From Pseudomonas asuensis (GTDB lineage Bacteria; Pseudomonadota; Gammaproteobacteria; Pseudomonadales; Pseudomonadaceae), in contig NZ_BMNW01000003.1 of NCBI RefSeq assembly GCF_014646755.1, positions 124,001-188,000 of the forward strand: a stretch of 64,000 nt of DNA. Direction: 5' to 3'. The notes beneath the pieces were generated by a model, which saw only the letters and a list, made by a program, of their open reading frames with translations, made no database searches and was not told where the DNA came from. This document shows, in pieces, positions 1 to 8,385 of the stretch (position 1 is the first letter of the stretch; every line of letters starts with the position of its first letter). Both the position numbers and the translations under genes were made by a program.

Positions 1-219
1 TCGGTAAAGGAGCCTTTCCAATCTTGCCAGTGCAGATGGTCGAAACGTAGACGCATATGAAGCCTGTAACACGAAGCACAAACGAGTAATTGTGCCACAG
101 ACAGAAAGCGTCTCCGTACTGAAGTCGCTCAGGTTGCTTAAATAGATACTAGGTGAGAAAAATAGTGCTGCCTATTTAACGGACCGGTCACTAATGAGCA
201 GGTCTGTACTAGGCTTGGC

Positions 220-1191
220 TCAATCCTTCCACGCTTCAGGATTTACCAGATCGCGTGGTCGGCTACCGTTTAAGGCTGCTGTCAAATTGGAGACCGCACG
301 CTCTGCCATCGCATATCGGGTTTCATGAGTGGCTGAGCCGATATGGGGGAGGGTAACTACATTTCTCAATGAAAATAAGGGTGAAGATGAGAGGGGTTCG
401 TGCTCGAAGACATCTAAACCCGCACCTCGAATCTGCTGGTTGGAAAGCGCCTCTATCAGAGCTGCTTCGTCAACTACAGGGCCACGAGCAATATTAATGA
501 GAATGCCGCTGGGTTTCATCAGCTTCAACTCTTGAGCGCCAATCATATGGAGAGTTGAGTCTGAGAGAGGTACTACTAGACAGACAAAGTCGGATTCCTG
601 AAGGAGTGCTTCAAGGTCACGATATTCCGCCTGTAATTCGTTCTCTAACCCAGGTTTGCGGCTGGTTGCATGATACAGGATCTGCATGTCAAAACCGAAA
701 TGGCCGCGTTTGGCGATAGCAGCACCAATACGGCCCATCCCTACAATGCCCAGCGTCTTGCCGTAGACGTCCGTCCCAAAGTGTTCTTCACCTATACCTT
801 TCGCCCACTGTCCTGACTTGGTATAGGCATCCAGCTCGGGTAGGCGGCGAGCCGTGCTCATCAATAAGGCGAACCCGAGGTCGGCTGTGGTTTGTGTAAG
901 GACATCTGGGGTATTGGTTAACAGGATGCCTCGCTCTGACAGGTAAGGCACGTCATAACTGTCATATCCAACCGAGACGCTGGAGATTACTTCGATGTTT
1001 TCTGCGCTTTGCAGCTCATTACGGCCTAGCGTCTTGCTGGCGCCGATCAGACCATGGGCATGGGGAAGTGCATGGTAGAACTGCTCGTCAACATTGCCCT
1101 GAGTATCAATGATGGTAACGTTAAAAGCTTCGCTCAGCTGTTGAATCAATGGAGCAGGGAGGCGATTGTAGATAACAACATTCTTTCTCAC
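220..1191 (-). CDS. ghrB: 2-hydroxyacid dehydrogenase (glyoxylate/hydroxypyruvate/2-ketogluconate reductase, GhrB/TkrA type)
   Basis: Cytosolic NAD(P)H-dependent reductase expected to reduce glyoxylate, hydroxypyruvate or 2-ketogluconate to the D-hydroxyacid. The dinucleotide-binding motif GMGRIG lies near residues 151-156. The catalytic triad of the D-2-hydroxyacid dehydrogenase family is visible as Arg236 (NIARGP), Glu265 (VFEHEP) and His283 (LPHIGSATHE). The frame is open to a TTG at 1212, but I place the start at GTG 1191 because MRKNVVIYNRLP then aligns with the N-terminus of GhrB, and an AGAGG lies 10 nt upstream. That gives 323 aa, normal for the family. It follows the HAD gene by 32 bp and may be cotranscribed with it. 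The exact substrate cannot be read from the sequence. Confidence 0.85.
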   Translation of the reverse strand: MRKNVVIYNRLPAPLIQQLSEAFNVTIIDTQGNVDEQFYHALPHAHGLIGASKTLGRNELQSAENIEVISSVSVGYDSYDVPYLSERGILLTNTPDVLTQTTADLGFALLMSTARRLPELDAYTKSGQWAKGIGEEHFGTDVYGKTLGIVGMGRIGAAIAKRGHFGFDMQILYHATSRKPGLENELQAEYRDLEALLQESDFVCLVVPLSDSTLHMIGAQELKLMKPSGILINIARGPVVDEAALIEALSNQQIRGAGLDVFEHEPLSSSPLFSLRNVVTLPHIGSATHETRYAMAERAVSNLTAALNGSRPRDLVNPEAWKD

Positions 1192-1223
1192 GGGCAACAG
1201 GCCTCTAATCAAGTTTTATTTCT

Positions 1224-2099
1224 TCAGACTAGTCCAGCCGCAGCGTATTGAGGACGTATCGAGTAATCCGCCAGAAAATGCTCAAGCCGCTGTTGTTCTG
1301 GCAGCTCATTAAACGCAACGGCCAATGCTTCACGATGAATGCCTGTAGATGCTAACCACAGGCAGTCAATGTTGGCTGAAACAGCACCGGGTACGTCGGT
1401 TACCAATGAGTCACCAACAAAGAGTAATTTGGTAGCGCCTAATGTTGCCAGTTCGCGTTGAGCACAGAAAAAAGCATAGGGATCAGGTTTCCCGTACCAG
1501 CGTACGCTTCCTCCCAGCGAGGTGAAGTAGTCAGCCAATTTACCTGCCGCATAATAAGGCAAACCGCCCGACACTACGGTGCGATCGGGGTTAGCGCAGA
1601 GAAACGGCAAATGTGTAAAAGCCTTGAGTGGAGCTTGGCGAAGCGCCAGTTCTTCCTGAGGAAAGCTTCCAACACCTAATATCAATGACGCTTGTTGAAT
1701 ATCGGTTACAAAGCGGCTACGAATATGCTCGGGCCAATTGCTTTGACCTTCGCCTGGTCCCGTTAAGTAGATACCGCCATGAGCCAGCTCAGGCTCTTGA
1801 TTAATGGCATCAATGGCTAGCTGTCCAGAGGTTGTTATGCCGGCAAATTGTTCTCGACCGATTCCCAGTTCGATCAAGTGATCCATCATGGAAGCAGCAT
1901 CACGGGAGGCGTTACTCAGAAACCAGACAGGCTTGCCTTCGTTTACCCGTCTCATCAGCCAATTCTGCGCACCCGGAAAGGCATCATAGCCATCAATCAG
2001 TACCCCCCAGAGATCAAGAATGAAGCCATCGTACTGACCGCAAACAGCATCTAGGTCAGAATGGGAAATAACTTGCGGAAAGGAAGCGGAGGGCATCAT
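1224..2099 (-). CDS. HAD-superfamily class IIA hydrolase (TIGR01459-like, NagD-related)
   Basis: Probable cytosolic phosphatase of the haloacid dehalogenase superfamily, 291 aa. Motif I is FILDLWGVLIDG (nucleophile Asp29), with Trp-Gly where most HAD enzymes have Asp-Gly; this DLWGV form is usual in the TIGR01459 subfamily. Motif II is LSNAS, the motif III lysine is in GKPDPYAF, and motif IV is LFVGDSLVTDVPG. The cap sits between motifs II and III, as in class IIA (NagD-like) proteins. Two ATG codons lie side by side at 2099 and 2096; an AGGA about 11 nt upstream could serve either. It lies between the GDP-mannose enzyme and the hydroxyacid reductase on the same strand. The substrate is unknown. 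Confidence 0.8.
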   Translation of the reverse strand: MMPSASFPQVISHSDLDAVCGQYDGFILDLWGVLIDGYDAFPGAQNWLMRRVNEGKPVWFLSNASRDAASMMDHLIELGIGREQFAGITTSGQLAIDAINQEPELAHGGIYLTGPGEGQSNWPEHIRSRFVTDIQQASLILGVGSFPQEELALRQAPLKAFTHLPFLCANPDRTVVSGGLPYYAAGKLADYFTSLGGSVRWYGKPDPYAFFCAQRELATLGATKLLFVGDSLVTDVPGAVSANIDCLWLASTGIHREALAVAFNELPEQQRLEHFLADYSIRPQYAAAGLV

Positions 2100-2186
2100 G
2101 GAGGATTATGTCCTGATCGGGTTGCAAAAGCTAAAAGAGTGCAGAGTACCTACTTTAGCGACTGAGATCACTTAGGGTAGAAAGCA

Positions 2187-2211
2187 CAACACCGGCGCTA
2201 GGCCGGTGTTG
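2187..2211 (-). terminator. Hairpin downstream of the AlgA/PslB-type gene
   Basis: A perfect 10-bp stem (CAACACCGGC pairing with GCCGGTGTTG) with a 5-nt loop lies between the stop at 2273 and the start at 2099 of the next minus-strand gene. The T-run after the stem is poor on the minus strand (TGCTTTCT), so termination may be partial. Confidence 0.5.
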
Positions 2212-2272
2212 TTGAATCTGGAGACAAAAGAGTTCTTGTTTTTATTCGCTCTCTTGGCTCAGCTCAGAGCAA

Positions 2273-3724
2273 TTAACGCGCTACCGCATTAGTGCTCTTG
2301 GTCTGTGGCGCGTCGACGCGACCGTAGACATCTTCGTAGCGAACAATATCGTCTTCGCCCAGGTAGCCACCTGATTGTACTTCAATGATTTCCAGCGGTA
2401 CCTTGCCTGGGTTAGCCAGACGATGTACAGAGGTCATTGGCAAATAGGTCGATTGGTTTTCGGTCAGCAGGAACGTCTTGTCGTCGCAAGTAACCTGCGC
2501 TGTGCCAGAAACAACAATCCAATGCTCGGCGCGGTGGTGGTGCATCTGTAGAGACAGCTGAGCGCCGGGTTTAACAGTGATGCGTTTGACTTGGAAGCGC
2601 TGGCCCATATCGACAGAGTCGTAGGAACCCCAGGGGCGGAAGACTTCCAGATGGCTCTTGACCTCTTGGCGGCCTTGCTCTTCAAGCTTGTTGACCAGCT
2701 TCTTGACGTCTTGAACCCGGTCTTTATGTGCGATCATGACCGCATCTTTGGTTTCTACAACTACAACATCTTCAATGCCGATCAGCGAAACCAACTTGTT
2801 AGTACTGTGGACGAGGCAGTTACGGGCTTCGTGCAGAACCACGTCACCTTTAGTAACGTTACCTTCGCTATCCTTGTCATGCACATCCCAGATGGCCGAC
2901 CAAGAGCCAACATCATTCCAGCCAGCAGACATTGGAACTACGCAGGCGCGAGTAGTTTTTTCCATGACGGCATAGTCAATGGAGTTGTCCGGGCAAACTG
3001 CAAAAGAGTTGCGGTCGATAATGATGTGATCGCCATCAGCTTGGCTGCGCTCAAGAGTAAGCAGGCAAGTATCATAGATGTCAGGATCGTGCAGTTTCAG
3101 CTCTTCCAGGAAGCGGCTGGCGCGGAAGATGAAAATACCGCTATTCCAGTAGTAATCGCCTGATTCCACATACTGAGTAGCACGGATGGCATCTGGCTTC
3201 TCTACGAAGCGTTCGACATGATTAACTCCCTCAGGCAGGTTAGCTGAGTGAGTAGCCTTGATATAGCCGTAACCGGTTTCCGGGCGTACGGCAGGAATGC
3301 CGAACAGCACCATTTCGCCTTTTTCAGCGGCTTCAGTGGCTGAGTTCAAGGATGCCTTGAATGCATCAATGTCTTCGATGACATGGTCTGCCGGCAAAAC
3401 AAGCATCAGTTCATCTTTGCCGTCAGCGAGTAGTTTCATGGCAGCAATCGCTACGGCAGGCGCTGTATTACGGCCAAACGGTTCCATGATCAAAGACTGA
3501 GGTTTGCACTTAACGGCTTTGAGCTGCTCTTCAACAATGTAGCGGTGCTCGATATTGCAAACAATCAAGGGCTGCTGCATGCGTTCTTCGCAGGCCAGTC
3601 TTGAAATGGTTTCCTGAAATAATGTCTTTTCGCTTGTCAAAGCAAGAAACTGCTTTGGATACATTTTTCGAGATAGCGGCCAGAGTCGTGAACCGCTTCC
3701 ACCGGAAAGAATCACTGGAATCAT
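2273..3724 (-). CDS. algA: Bifunctional mannose-1-phosphate guanylyltransferase / mannose-6-phosphate isomerase (AlgA/PslB/WbpW family)
   Basis: Two-domain cytosolic enzyme of GDP-mannose synthesis: it isomerises fructose-6-phosphate to mannose-6-phosphate and later joins mannose-1-phosphate to GTP. The N-terminal nucleotidyltransferase domain (about 1-345) opens with GGSGSRLWPLSRK (residues 8-20) and carries FVEKPD (173-178). The C-terminal cupin isomerase domain has the metal-binding run QMHHHRAEHW (393-402). Length 483 aa matches the family. An AAGGAG lies 8 nt before the ATG. No alginate, Psl or O-antigen genes surround it except the Alg44-like gene 493 bp upstream. Sequence alone does not separate AlgA, PslB and WbpW; PslB looks closest, so the symbol is provisional. 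Confidence 0.88.
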   Translation of the reverse strand: MIPVILSGGSGSRLWPLSRKMYPKQFLALTSEKTLFQETISRLACEERMQQPLIVCNIEHRYIVEEQLKAVKCKPQSLIMEPFGRNTAPAVAIAAMKLLADGKDELMLVLPADHVIEDIDAFKASLNSATEAAEKGEMVLFGIPAVRPETGYGYIKATHSANLPEGVNHVERFVEKPDAIRATQYVESGDYYWNSGIFIFRASRFLEELKLHDPDIYDTCLLTLERSQADGDHIIIDRNSFAVCPDNSIDYAVMEKTTRACVVPMSAGWNDVGSWSAIWDVHDKDSEGNVTKGDVVLHEARNCLVHSTNKLVSLIGIEDVVVVETKDAVMIAHKDRVQDVKKLVNKLEEQGRQEVKSHLEVFRPWGSYDSVDMGQRFQVKRITVKPGAQLSLQMHHHRAEHWIVVSGTAQVTCDDKTFLLTENQSTYLPMTSVHRLANPGKVPLEIIEVQSGGYLGEDDIVRYEDVYGRVDAPQTKSTNAVAR

Positions 3725-3800
3725 GGCATTCTCCTTCAGCGCATGCTGAGTTGTAGGTCGCAGTCCCTTCGAGCGGGACGAAGCGTCCGTGCTTCTAGTT

Positions 3801-3814
3801 CCTGCCTAGGCAGG
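3801..3814. repeat. 14-bp perfect palindrome CCTGCCTAGGCAGG
   Basis: Self-complementary 14-mer about 80 bp upstream of the AlgA/PslB-type start codon. Its dyad symmetry and position fit an operator for a dimeric regulator or a small hairpin in the 5' leader. I cannot name a regulator. Confidence 0.4.
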
Positions 3815-3840
3815 GTTTGTGAAATAAAAATAAAAAGGTT

Positions 3841-3856
3841 AGCTAATTAATTAGCT
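3841..3856. repeat. 16-bp perfect AT-rich palindrome AGCTAATTAATTAGCT
   Basis: Self-complementary 16-mer about 120 bp upstream of the AlgA/PslB-type start, inside the AT-rich promoter-like stretch. The dyad could be a binding site for a dimeric regulator. The binding protein is unknown. Confidence 0.4.
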
Positions 3857-4217
3857 GTTTTAGTTAAAAATTAGTTACAACTTATAGGCAGTACATCACC
3901 CGCAGGCTAATAGGCATTGAATTGCTATACCCAAATGATGCTCGGTACCGCTGATTGAATAATATTAAGGAAGATGGCTCGTTTGATTCCGTTGCGCCAT
4001 CAGGGTCTTCATTGACAGAGTGCTCGTAAAAAAGTTCATTAACGCCTAGGCATTCAAAATGCCAAAGCAGGAATCAACTATAGTAACGCTAGTCCCTGTG
4101 AGACTTCATTTCCGTGAAACGTTCAGTAAAAATGATAACTTATTTTCCTTTTGTGATCTGGATCAAGCTAAGAGTAAAGGGCGGCTCATGGTGAAAGCTG
4201 CCAGGGTAGGAGGGATA

Positions 4218-4892
4218 TTAGCCTTGAGACGCACAAAAAATCTTGACGGGCGTTCCGATGTAAGAAGAGGGAATCTGCTTGGTGGGTTCTATGGACGCAA
4301 TGACTACATAAGTGCTACCAGCGGCCTCAAGTGTCAATGATGAGATTACTCCTGTCCTTGGTTCCTGTTCATTGAAGAGATAAAAGTCAACTGATGAGCC
4401 TGGTAGTACAAGGCGATACTCATCAAATTCAAATCTCCCTTCAATTTGTGAAAGAGCTTCGCTTCCTTTGATGATCCCGGCAGCCCCTTTGCCCAGCCGT
4501 TTTTGAGCGAATGCTGAGTCGATCATATGACTAACGGTAACATCGTCGTTGAAGCGATATGCCTCAATCAGATACTGGAGTGCAGATAGCTCTCTAGGCG
4601 CCAGATCGTAAAATGCACAGCCTACTCGACCTGTATCTCGATCGATGGATTTAATCTCAAATGTGACGTCAATAGCCAAACTAAGGGAGTTAATGGCAAA
4701 AAGCAGTTTGCCCTTTAAGCTATCGCCCGTATGGGCAGTAATTGCTTTTGAGGTAAAACTGAATCCGCCTGTGGAAAGCTCAAGCAATTGATGCTCCGTG
4801 CCTTCGCGATGAGCACCTTGATAACGGATCCTGGCGGGCAGCTGAACACGTAGATGCTGCCGTTGTGTAGAACTGGTGTCGGGCGCGTTCAT
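4218..4892 (-). CDS. Short cytoplasmic PilZ-domain protein related to the N-terminus of Alg44
   Basis: Predicted c-di-GMP-binding protein of 224 aa. Residues 10-130 contain the PilZ signature, RQHLR (RxxxR, Arg11 and Arg15) and ELSTGG (38-43), and closely resemble the cytoplasmic PilZ domain of the alginate polymerase subunit Alg44 (PARIRY, KGKLLF and VGC-F blocks). Residues 148-224 resemble the far C-terminus of Alg44 (IEGRF, LPGSSVDF, IPSSYIGTPV). The transmembrane helix and most of the HlyD-like periplasmic part are absent, so the protein should be soluble. The first PilZ acidic residue is Glu rather than Asp. I start at ATG 4892 because GGAG lies 9 nt upstream; an earlier ATG at 4967 is possible. 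It lies upstream of the AlgA/PslB-type gene on the same strand. Its target is unknown. Confidence 0.75.
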   Translation of the reverse strand: MNAPDTSSTQRQHLRVQLPARIRYQGAHREGTEHQLLELSTGGFSFTSKAITAHTGDSLKGKLLFAINSLSLAIDVTFEIKSIDRDTGRVGCAFYDLAPRELSALQYLIEAYRFNDDVTVSHMIDSAFAQKRLGKGAAGIIKGSEALSQIEGRFEFDEYRLVLPGSSVDFYLFNEQEPRTGVISSLTLEAAGSTYVVIASIEPTKQIPSSYIGTPVKIFCASQG

Positions 4893-5010
4893 TAGATCCA
4901 TCTCCACTATAAAACCCTTATCTACGCTAACTAGAGCAGATAAGGGAAAAGTCAGCATGGTTAACATGCAACGTCAATATGGCTTAATAAAATTTTGTAC
5001 TATCAACTTT

Positions 5011-5787
5011 TTAAACAGGGCTGTCTCTTAGGAAGACCAGTTTGTCTTGAGTAGAATACTTCTCGCTAAAGAAATAGCCCTCCAAATGAAAAGACTTTAG
5101 GTCAATATAATTTTTTAGTTGATTTTTTATAATATAACGCGTCATAAGTCCACGAGCTTTCTTTGCATAGAAGCTAATGATCTTGTACTGATCGCCTTTC
5201 AAGTCCCGGAATTCGGTATCGATAATACGGCCTTTGAATAATTTGCGTTTGACTGAGCTAAAATATTCATTGGAAGCTAGGTTAAGCAGGATGTCGTCGC
5301 CTTGGCTCTCTAATGCATGATTTAGCCACTGCGTGATTCGGATATCCCAAAAATCGTAAAGATCCTTGCCGCGTAGATTGTCTAGCTTGGTTCCCATCTC
5401 TAGCCGGTAGGGTTGCATGAGGTCTAAGGGCCTCAGGACGCCATAAAGACCAGACAGTATGCGTAGATGAGTTTGGGCAAAATCGAAATCAGCCTCGCTA
5501 AAGTCTTCAGCAGCCAGGCCGGTATACACATCCCCCTTAAAAGCAAGCAGGGCCTGTTTAGCATTTTCAAGCGTAAAGTCAGGAGACCAGCTGGTGAAGC
5601 GTGCGGCATTAAGGCCTGCAATCTTGTCTGACACGCTCATGAGCTTTGCAATATCAGCAGGAGAGAGTGTGGCGAGCTGTTTGATCAACGCTTGGGCATC
5701 GTCAAGATATTCAGGCTGTGTATAGCGCTGAGTGGCTGGAGGCGTTTCGTAGTCAAGGGTTTTGGCGGGTGAAATCACCATCAGCAT
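5011..5787 (-). CDS. yaaA: Peroxide stress protein YaaA (DUF328/UPF0246)
   Basis: Cytosolic protein of the YaaA family, which in E. coli limits intracellular free iron and oxidative DNA damage under peroxide stress. The N-terminal [11 protein letters not shown], the central block [10 protein letters not shown], the [21 protein letters not shown] stretch (about residues 112-132) and the [13 protein letters not shown] motif are all present. Length 258 aa is typical. AAAGGAG lies about 9 nt before the ATG at 5787. It appears to be its own transcript; the 379-bp upstream gap should contain the promoter, but no OxyR-like site was recognised. Confidence 0.92.
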   Translation of the reverse strand: MLMVISPAKTLDYETPPATQRYTQPEYLDDAQALIKQLATLSPADIAKLMSVSDKIAGLNAARFTSWSPDFTLENAKQALLAFKGDVYTGLAAEDFSEADFDFAQTHLRILSGLYGVLRPLDLMQPYRLEMGTKLDNLRGKDLYDFWDIRITQWLNHALESQGDDILLNLASNEYFSSVKRKLFKGRIIDTEFRDLKGDQYKIISFYAKKARGLMTRYIIKNQLKNYIDLKSFHLEGYFFSEKYSTQDKLVFLRDSPV

Positions 5788-6166
5788 AGCGTGGAGCTCC
5801 TTTCTATTGACCGCTCATTGTAGGCTGTGCCTAAAACGTAGCTCCAGTTGGAAAAAGCTATGCGGCATATGAAAGTAAGGGCGACGCTATAAACAGCGGA
5901 CAAAACTTTAGCCCCAGATAGGCAACGTTTCCAGTGATATTGGTCGATAAGAAAAAAATGGTGCCTGTTTACATAAAAGGGGTTTTGCCTACTCAAAGAT
6001 TAAGGTATTACCAAGATGTCCGCTGCACGAACGGGGTTGCCCTTGAGTTGCAGGCTTGGCCCTGAAACCCCGAGGTGTGGTGGCACCTTTCGCTGCGGAG
6101 CGCCGTATTGGCCTCCGTCGACTGGCCACAAGAATCCTGTTTGGATTCTCGATGAGGTGAACGAGT
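5788..6166. other. 379-bp divergent intergenic region between yaaA and the PIN-PhoH gene
   Basis: It must carry the promoters of both flanking genes. The only structure I can support is a perfect 7-bp hairpin (AGAATCC / GGATTCT, loop TGTTT) at 6131-6149, five bases before the AGGTGA ribosome binding site of the PIN-PhoH gene. Minus-strand frames here have no recognisable product or ribosome binding site and are treated as spurious. Confidence 0.4.
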
Positions 6167-7558
6167 ATGGATGATCATGGACGCTCCCGCCCCACCCAGC
6201 CCACCCTCTATGTGCTCGACACCAACGTACTGATTCACGACCCTAATGCGTTATTGAATTTTGAAGAACATCACGTCGCTATTCCAATGACGGTGTTGGA
6301 AGAGCTCGACAAGCTGAAAACCGGTAAACATAGCGTAGCGACCGAGTGCCGGCAGGCGATCCGGTTGATTGATACCGTTCTTGCCGAGGCATCACCTCAG
6401 GAGGTGGAAAAGGGTGTGCCGATACCTCGTGGTAAAGGCGAGGCAAAAGGTTACCTTTCTATCCTGATGAATAAGCGGGCAGCTCCCGTTACCTGGCTGC
6501 CTGATAACCACAACGATAACCGCATCATCAATCAGCTGGTTGAGCTGCGTGCTCACCATCCTGGTGAACGTGTAGTACTGGTTACTAAAGACATCAACAT
6601 GCGCTTAAAAGCGCGAGGCTGCGGGATCGATGCAGAGGATTACCATACCGATCAGCTAGTCGATGATGTTGCCCTGCTATCGCGTGGATATCACACCCTG
6701 GAAGGGTCTTTTTGGGACCGCGTCAGCAAGGTCGACTCCAGGCAGGATGTAGGACGCGTCTGGCATCGGGTGCAGCTATCCGATAACTTGCCGCCAATCC
6801 ATCTCAATGATTTTATCGTTGACGAGCAAGGGTTCGTTGGCTGGGTTAAAGCCATTCGAGACAATGAACTCATTATCCTCGATATGCATCAAGAGCCGTT
6901 ACTGCATCAAGAGGCCTGGGGGCTTCGGCCTCGTGATATCTATCAGGGGCTGGCACTGTTTGCCTTGTTGGACCCTGACATTCACTTGGTAAACCTGACA
7001 GGGGCTGCAGGGTCAGGCAAAACCATCCTCGCCCTGGCTGCGGCTATTGAGCAGACCATGGTGACCAAGCGTTACCGGAGGATCATCGCGACACGTAGCG
7101 TCCAGGGACTGGATGAGGACATCGGTTTCCTGCCCGGTACTGAAGCAGAAAAGATGGAGCCATGGCTAGGCGCCATCACCGATAACCTGGAGGCACTGCA
7201 TATGGACGATGAAAGTCCCCATGGTAGTGTTGATTATATCCTGAGCAAGGTGCCGCTTCAGTTCAAATCCCTTAATTACATTCGTGGACGTAGTTTCCAA
7301 CAGAGTCTGATCCTGATTGATGAGTGCCAGAACCTCACGCCTCATCAGATGAAAACAATCATCACCCGTGCGGGTGCTGGATCAAAAGTAATTTGCTTGG
7401 GTAATCTGGCGCAGATCGATACGCCGTATCTGTCCGCTACCAGTTCAGGGCTGACTTACTTGAGCGAGCGTTTCAAAGGCTTTCCACATGGGGTGCACAT
7501 TACATTGCAAGGCGTGCCTCGCTCGGTGCTGGCCGAGTATGCCGAAGCGCATATGTAA
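6167..7558 (+). CDS. PIN-domain and PhoH-type ATPase fusion protein (YlaK-like)
   Basis: Cytosolic protein of 463 aa that joins an N-terminal PIN ribonuclease domain to a C-terminal PhoH-like P-loop ATPase domain. PIN acidic residues are visible in VLDTNVLIHDP (Asp18), LEELDKL (Glu45-Glu46) and VTKDINMR (Asp142). Walker A is GAAGSGKT (279-286) and Walker B is LILIDECQN (Asp385-Glu386). Proteins of this architecture are thought to be RNA helicase-nucleases; the RNA target here is unknown. AGGTGA precedes the ATG. In Pseudomonas this gene also sits just upstream of moaC, as here. Confidence 0.9.
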   Translation: MDDHGRSRPTQPTLYVLDTNVLIHDPNALLNFEEHHVAIPMTVLEELDKLKTGKHSVATECRQAIRLIDTVLAEASPQEVEKGVPIPRGKGEAKGYLSILMNKRAAPVTWLPDNHNDNRIINQLVELRAHHPGERVVLVTKDINMRLKARGCGIDAEDYHTDQLVDDVALLSRGYHTLEGSFWDRVSKVDSRQDVGRVWHRVQLSDNLPPIHLNDFIVDEQGFVGWVKAIRDNELIILDMHQEPLLHQEAWGLRPRDIYQGLALFALLDPDIHLVNLTGAAGSGKTILALAAAIEQTMVTKRYRRIIATRSVQGLDEDIGFLPGTEAEKMEPWLGAITDNLEALHMDDESPHGSVDYILSKVPLQFKSLNYIRGRSFQQSLILIDECQNLTPHQMKTIITRAGAGSKVICLGNLAQIDTPYLSATSSGLTYLSERFKGFPHGVHITLQGVPRSVLAEYAEAHM

Positions 7559-7567
7559 TGCCTCTTG

Positions 7568-7603
7568 GCAGGAAACTGGTAAAGGACATGGCCAGTTTCC
7601 TGC
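7568..7603 (+). terminator. Hairpin after the PIN-PhoH gene
   Basis: A perfect 12-bp stem (GCAGGAAACTGG / CCAGTTTCCTGC) with a 12-nt loop lies 9 nt after the stop codon. Only a weak T-rich tail follows (TTATCC), so it may be a weak terminator or a 3'-end stabiliser separating this gene from moaC. Confidence 0.45.
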
Positions 7604-7658
7604 TTATCCTGTTCGTCCATAGTAGAATCAATGGCCTCTGTATAACGGAAGGCCAAAC

Positions 7659-8135
7659 ATGCTGACCCATCTTGATTCCCAGGGCCGTGCCAACATGGTG
7701 GACGTTACTGAAAAGCAGGTAACGTTTCGTGAGGCTGTTGCTGAAGCACGAGTGCGAATGCTCCCTGAAACCCTGCAAATGATTCAGCAGGGCGGCCACC
7801 CGAAAGGTGATGTCTTTGCTGTAGCGCGGATTGCCGGCATCCAGGCAGCAAAGAAAACCCACGACCTGATTCCTTTGTGCCATCCGCTTTTGCTGACAGG
7901 CGTTAAAGTGGAGCTCATTGCATGCGAGCCTGACAGTGTTCACATTCAGGCGACCTGTAAATTGTCTGGGCAAACTGGGGTGGAAATGGAAGCGCTAACT
8001 GCTGCCAGCGTAGCGGCGTTAACGATCTATGACATGTGCAAGGCTGTAGACCGAGGCATGAGTATTGAGACGGTTCGTCTACTGGAAAAACGAGGCGGCA
8101 AGAGCGGCCATTTCAAGGTGGAGCATGACGCATGA
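7659..8135 (+). CDS. moaC: Cyclic pyranopterin monophosphate synthase accessory protein MoaC
   Basis: Converts the MoaA product 3',8-cyclo-GTP to cyclic pyranopterin monophosphate in molybdenum cofactor synthesis. The 158-aa protein carries the family active-site residues: Lys49 in GHPKGDVF, His75 in LIPLCHPL, Glu109 and Glu111 in TGVEMEAL, Asp125 and Lys128 in [18 protein letters not shown] precedes the ATG. It is the first gene of moaC-moaD-moaE; its stop overlaps the moaD start by 4 nt, indicating translational coupling. moaA, moaB and moeA are not in this window. Confidence 0.96.
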   Translation: MLTHLDSQGRANMVDVTEKQVTFREAVAEARVRMLPETLQMIQQGGHPKGDVFAVARIAGIQAAKKTHDLIPLCHPLLLTGVKVELIACEPDSVHIQATCKLSGQTGVEMEALTAASVAALTIYDMCKAVDRGMSIETVRLLEKRGGKSGHFKVEHDA

Positions 8136-8383
8136 TCGAGGTGCACTATTTCGCGCGATACCGTGAAGCGCTGCAATGCGAGAGCGAGCGCGTTGAATGG
8201 CAGGAAAGCTTTGCCCAGTTGAATGATTTGCGTGCCTATCTGATCTCCAGAGGAGGGGTGTGGGCCGAGGTGCTAGGTGAGCGGAACCTGATGTGCGCGC
8301 GTAACGAAGAGCTATGCATGCCGGATGAGCCCTTGGTCGATGGTGATCAAGTGGCTTTTTTCCCGACCGTAACGGGAGGTTAA
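8132..8383 (+). CDS. moaD: Molybdopterin synthase small (sulfur carrier) subunit MoaD
   Basis: Ubiquitin-fold sulfur carrier of 83 aa that donates sulfur from its C-terminal thiocarboxylate to cyclic pyranopterin monophosphate within the MoaD-MoaE complex. It ends in the diagnostic Gly-Gly (VTGG). The N-terminus [12 protein letters not shown] and the [13 protein letters not shown] tail fit MoaD. The start overlaps the moaC stop by 4 nt and moaE follows after 2 nt. Confidence 0.94.
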   Translation: MIEVHYFARYREALQCESERVEWQESFAQLNDLRAYLISRGGVWAEVLGERNLMCARNEELCMPDEPLVDGDQVAFFPTVTGG

Positions 8384-8385
8384 GC

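Larger units (their letters stand above)
3725..4217. other. 493-bp gene-free leader between the PilZ gene and the GDP-mannose gene
   Basis: No credible coding region is seen. The part nearest the AlgA/PslB-type gene (about 3820-3890) is strongly AT-rich and holds two perfect palindromes, annotated separately. It is the probable promoter and operator region of that gene, but no clear -35/-10 pair stands out. A 93-codon plus-strand frame (4059-4340) overlaps the PilZ gene antisense and is not believed. Confidence 0.5.

Noticed and set aside
1-219. Possible gene end or terminator at the left edge
   Set aside because: No open frame of note, no clear hairpin with T-tract, and the window edge cuts the context.
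2591-3163. 190-codon plus-strand frame antisense to the AlgA/PslB-type gene
   Set aside because: Shadow of a well-supported gene, with no ribosome binding site or domain.
4059-4340. 93-codon plus-strand frame between the GDP-mannose and PilZ genes
   Set aside because: Its 3' half is antisense to the PilZ gene, it has no clear ribosome binding site and the product resembles nothing known.
6008-6238. Minus-strand frame overlapping the PIN-PhoH start
   Set aside because: Overlaps the well-supported start and ribosome binding site of that gene; low-complexity translation without domain.
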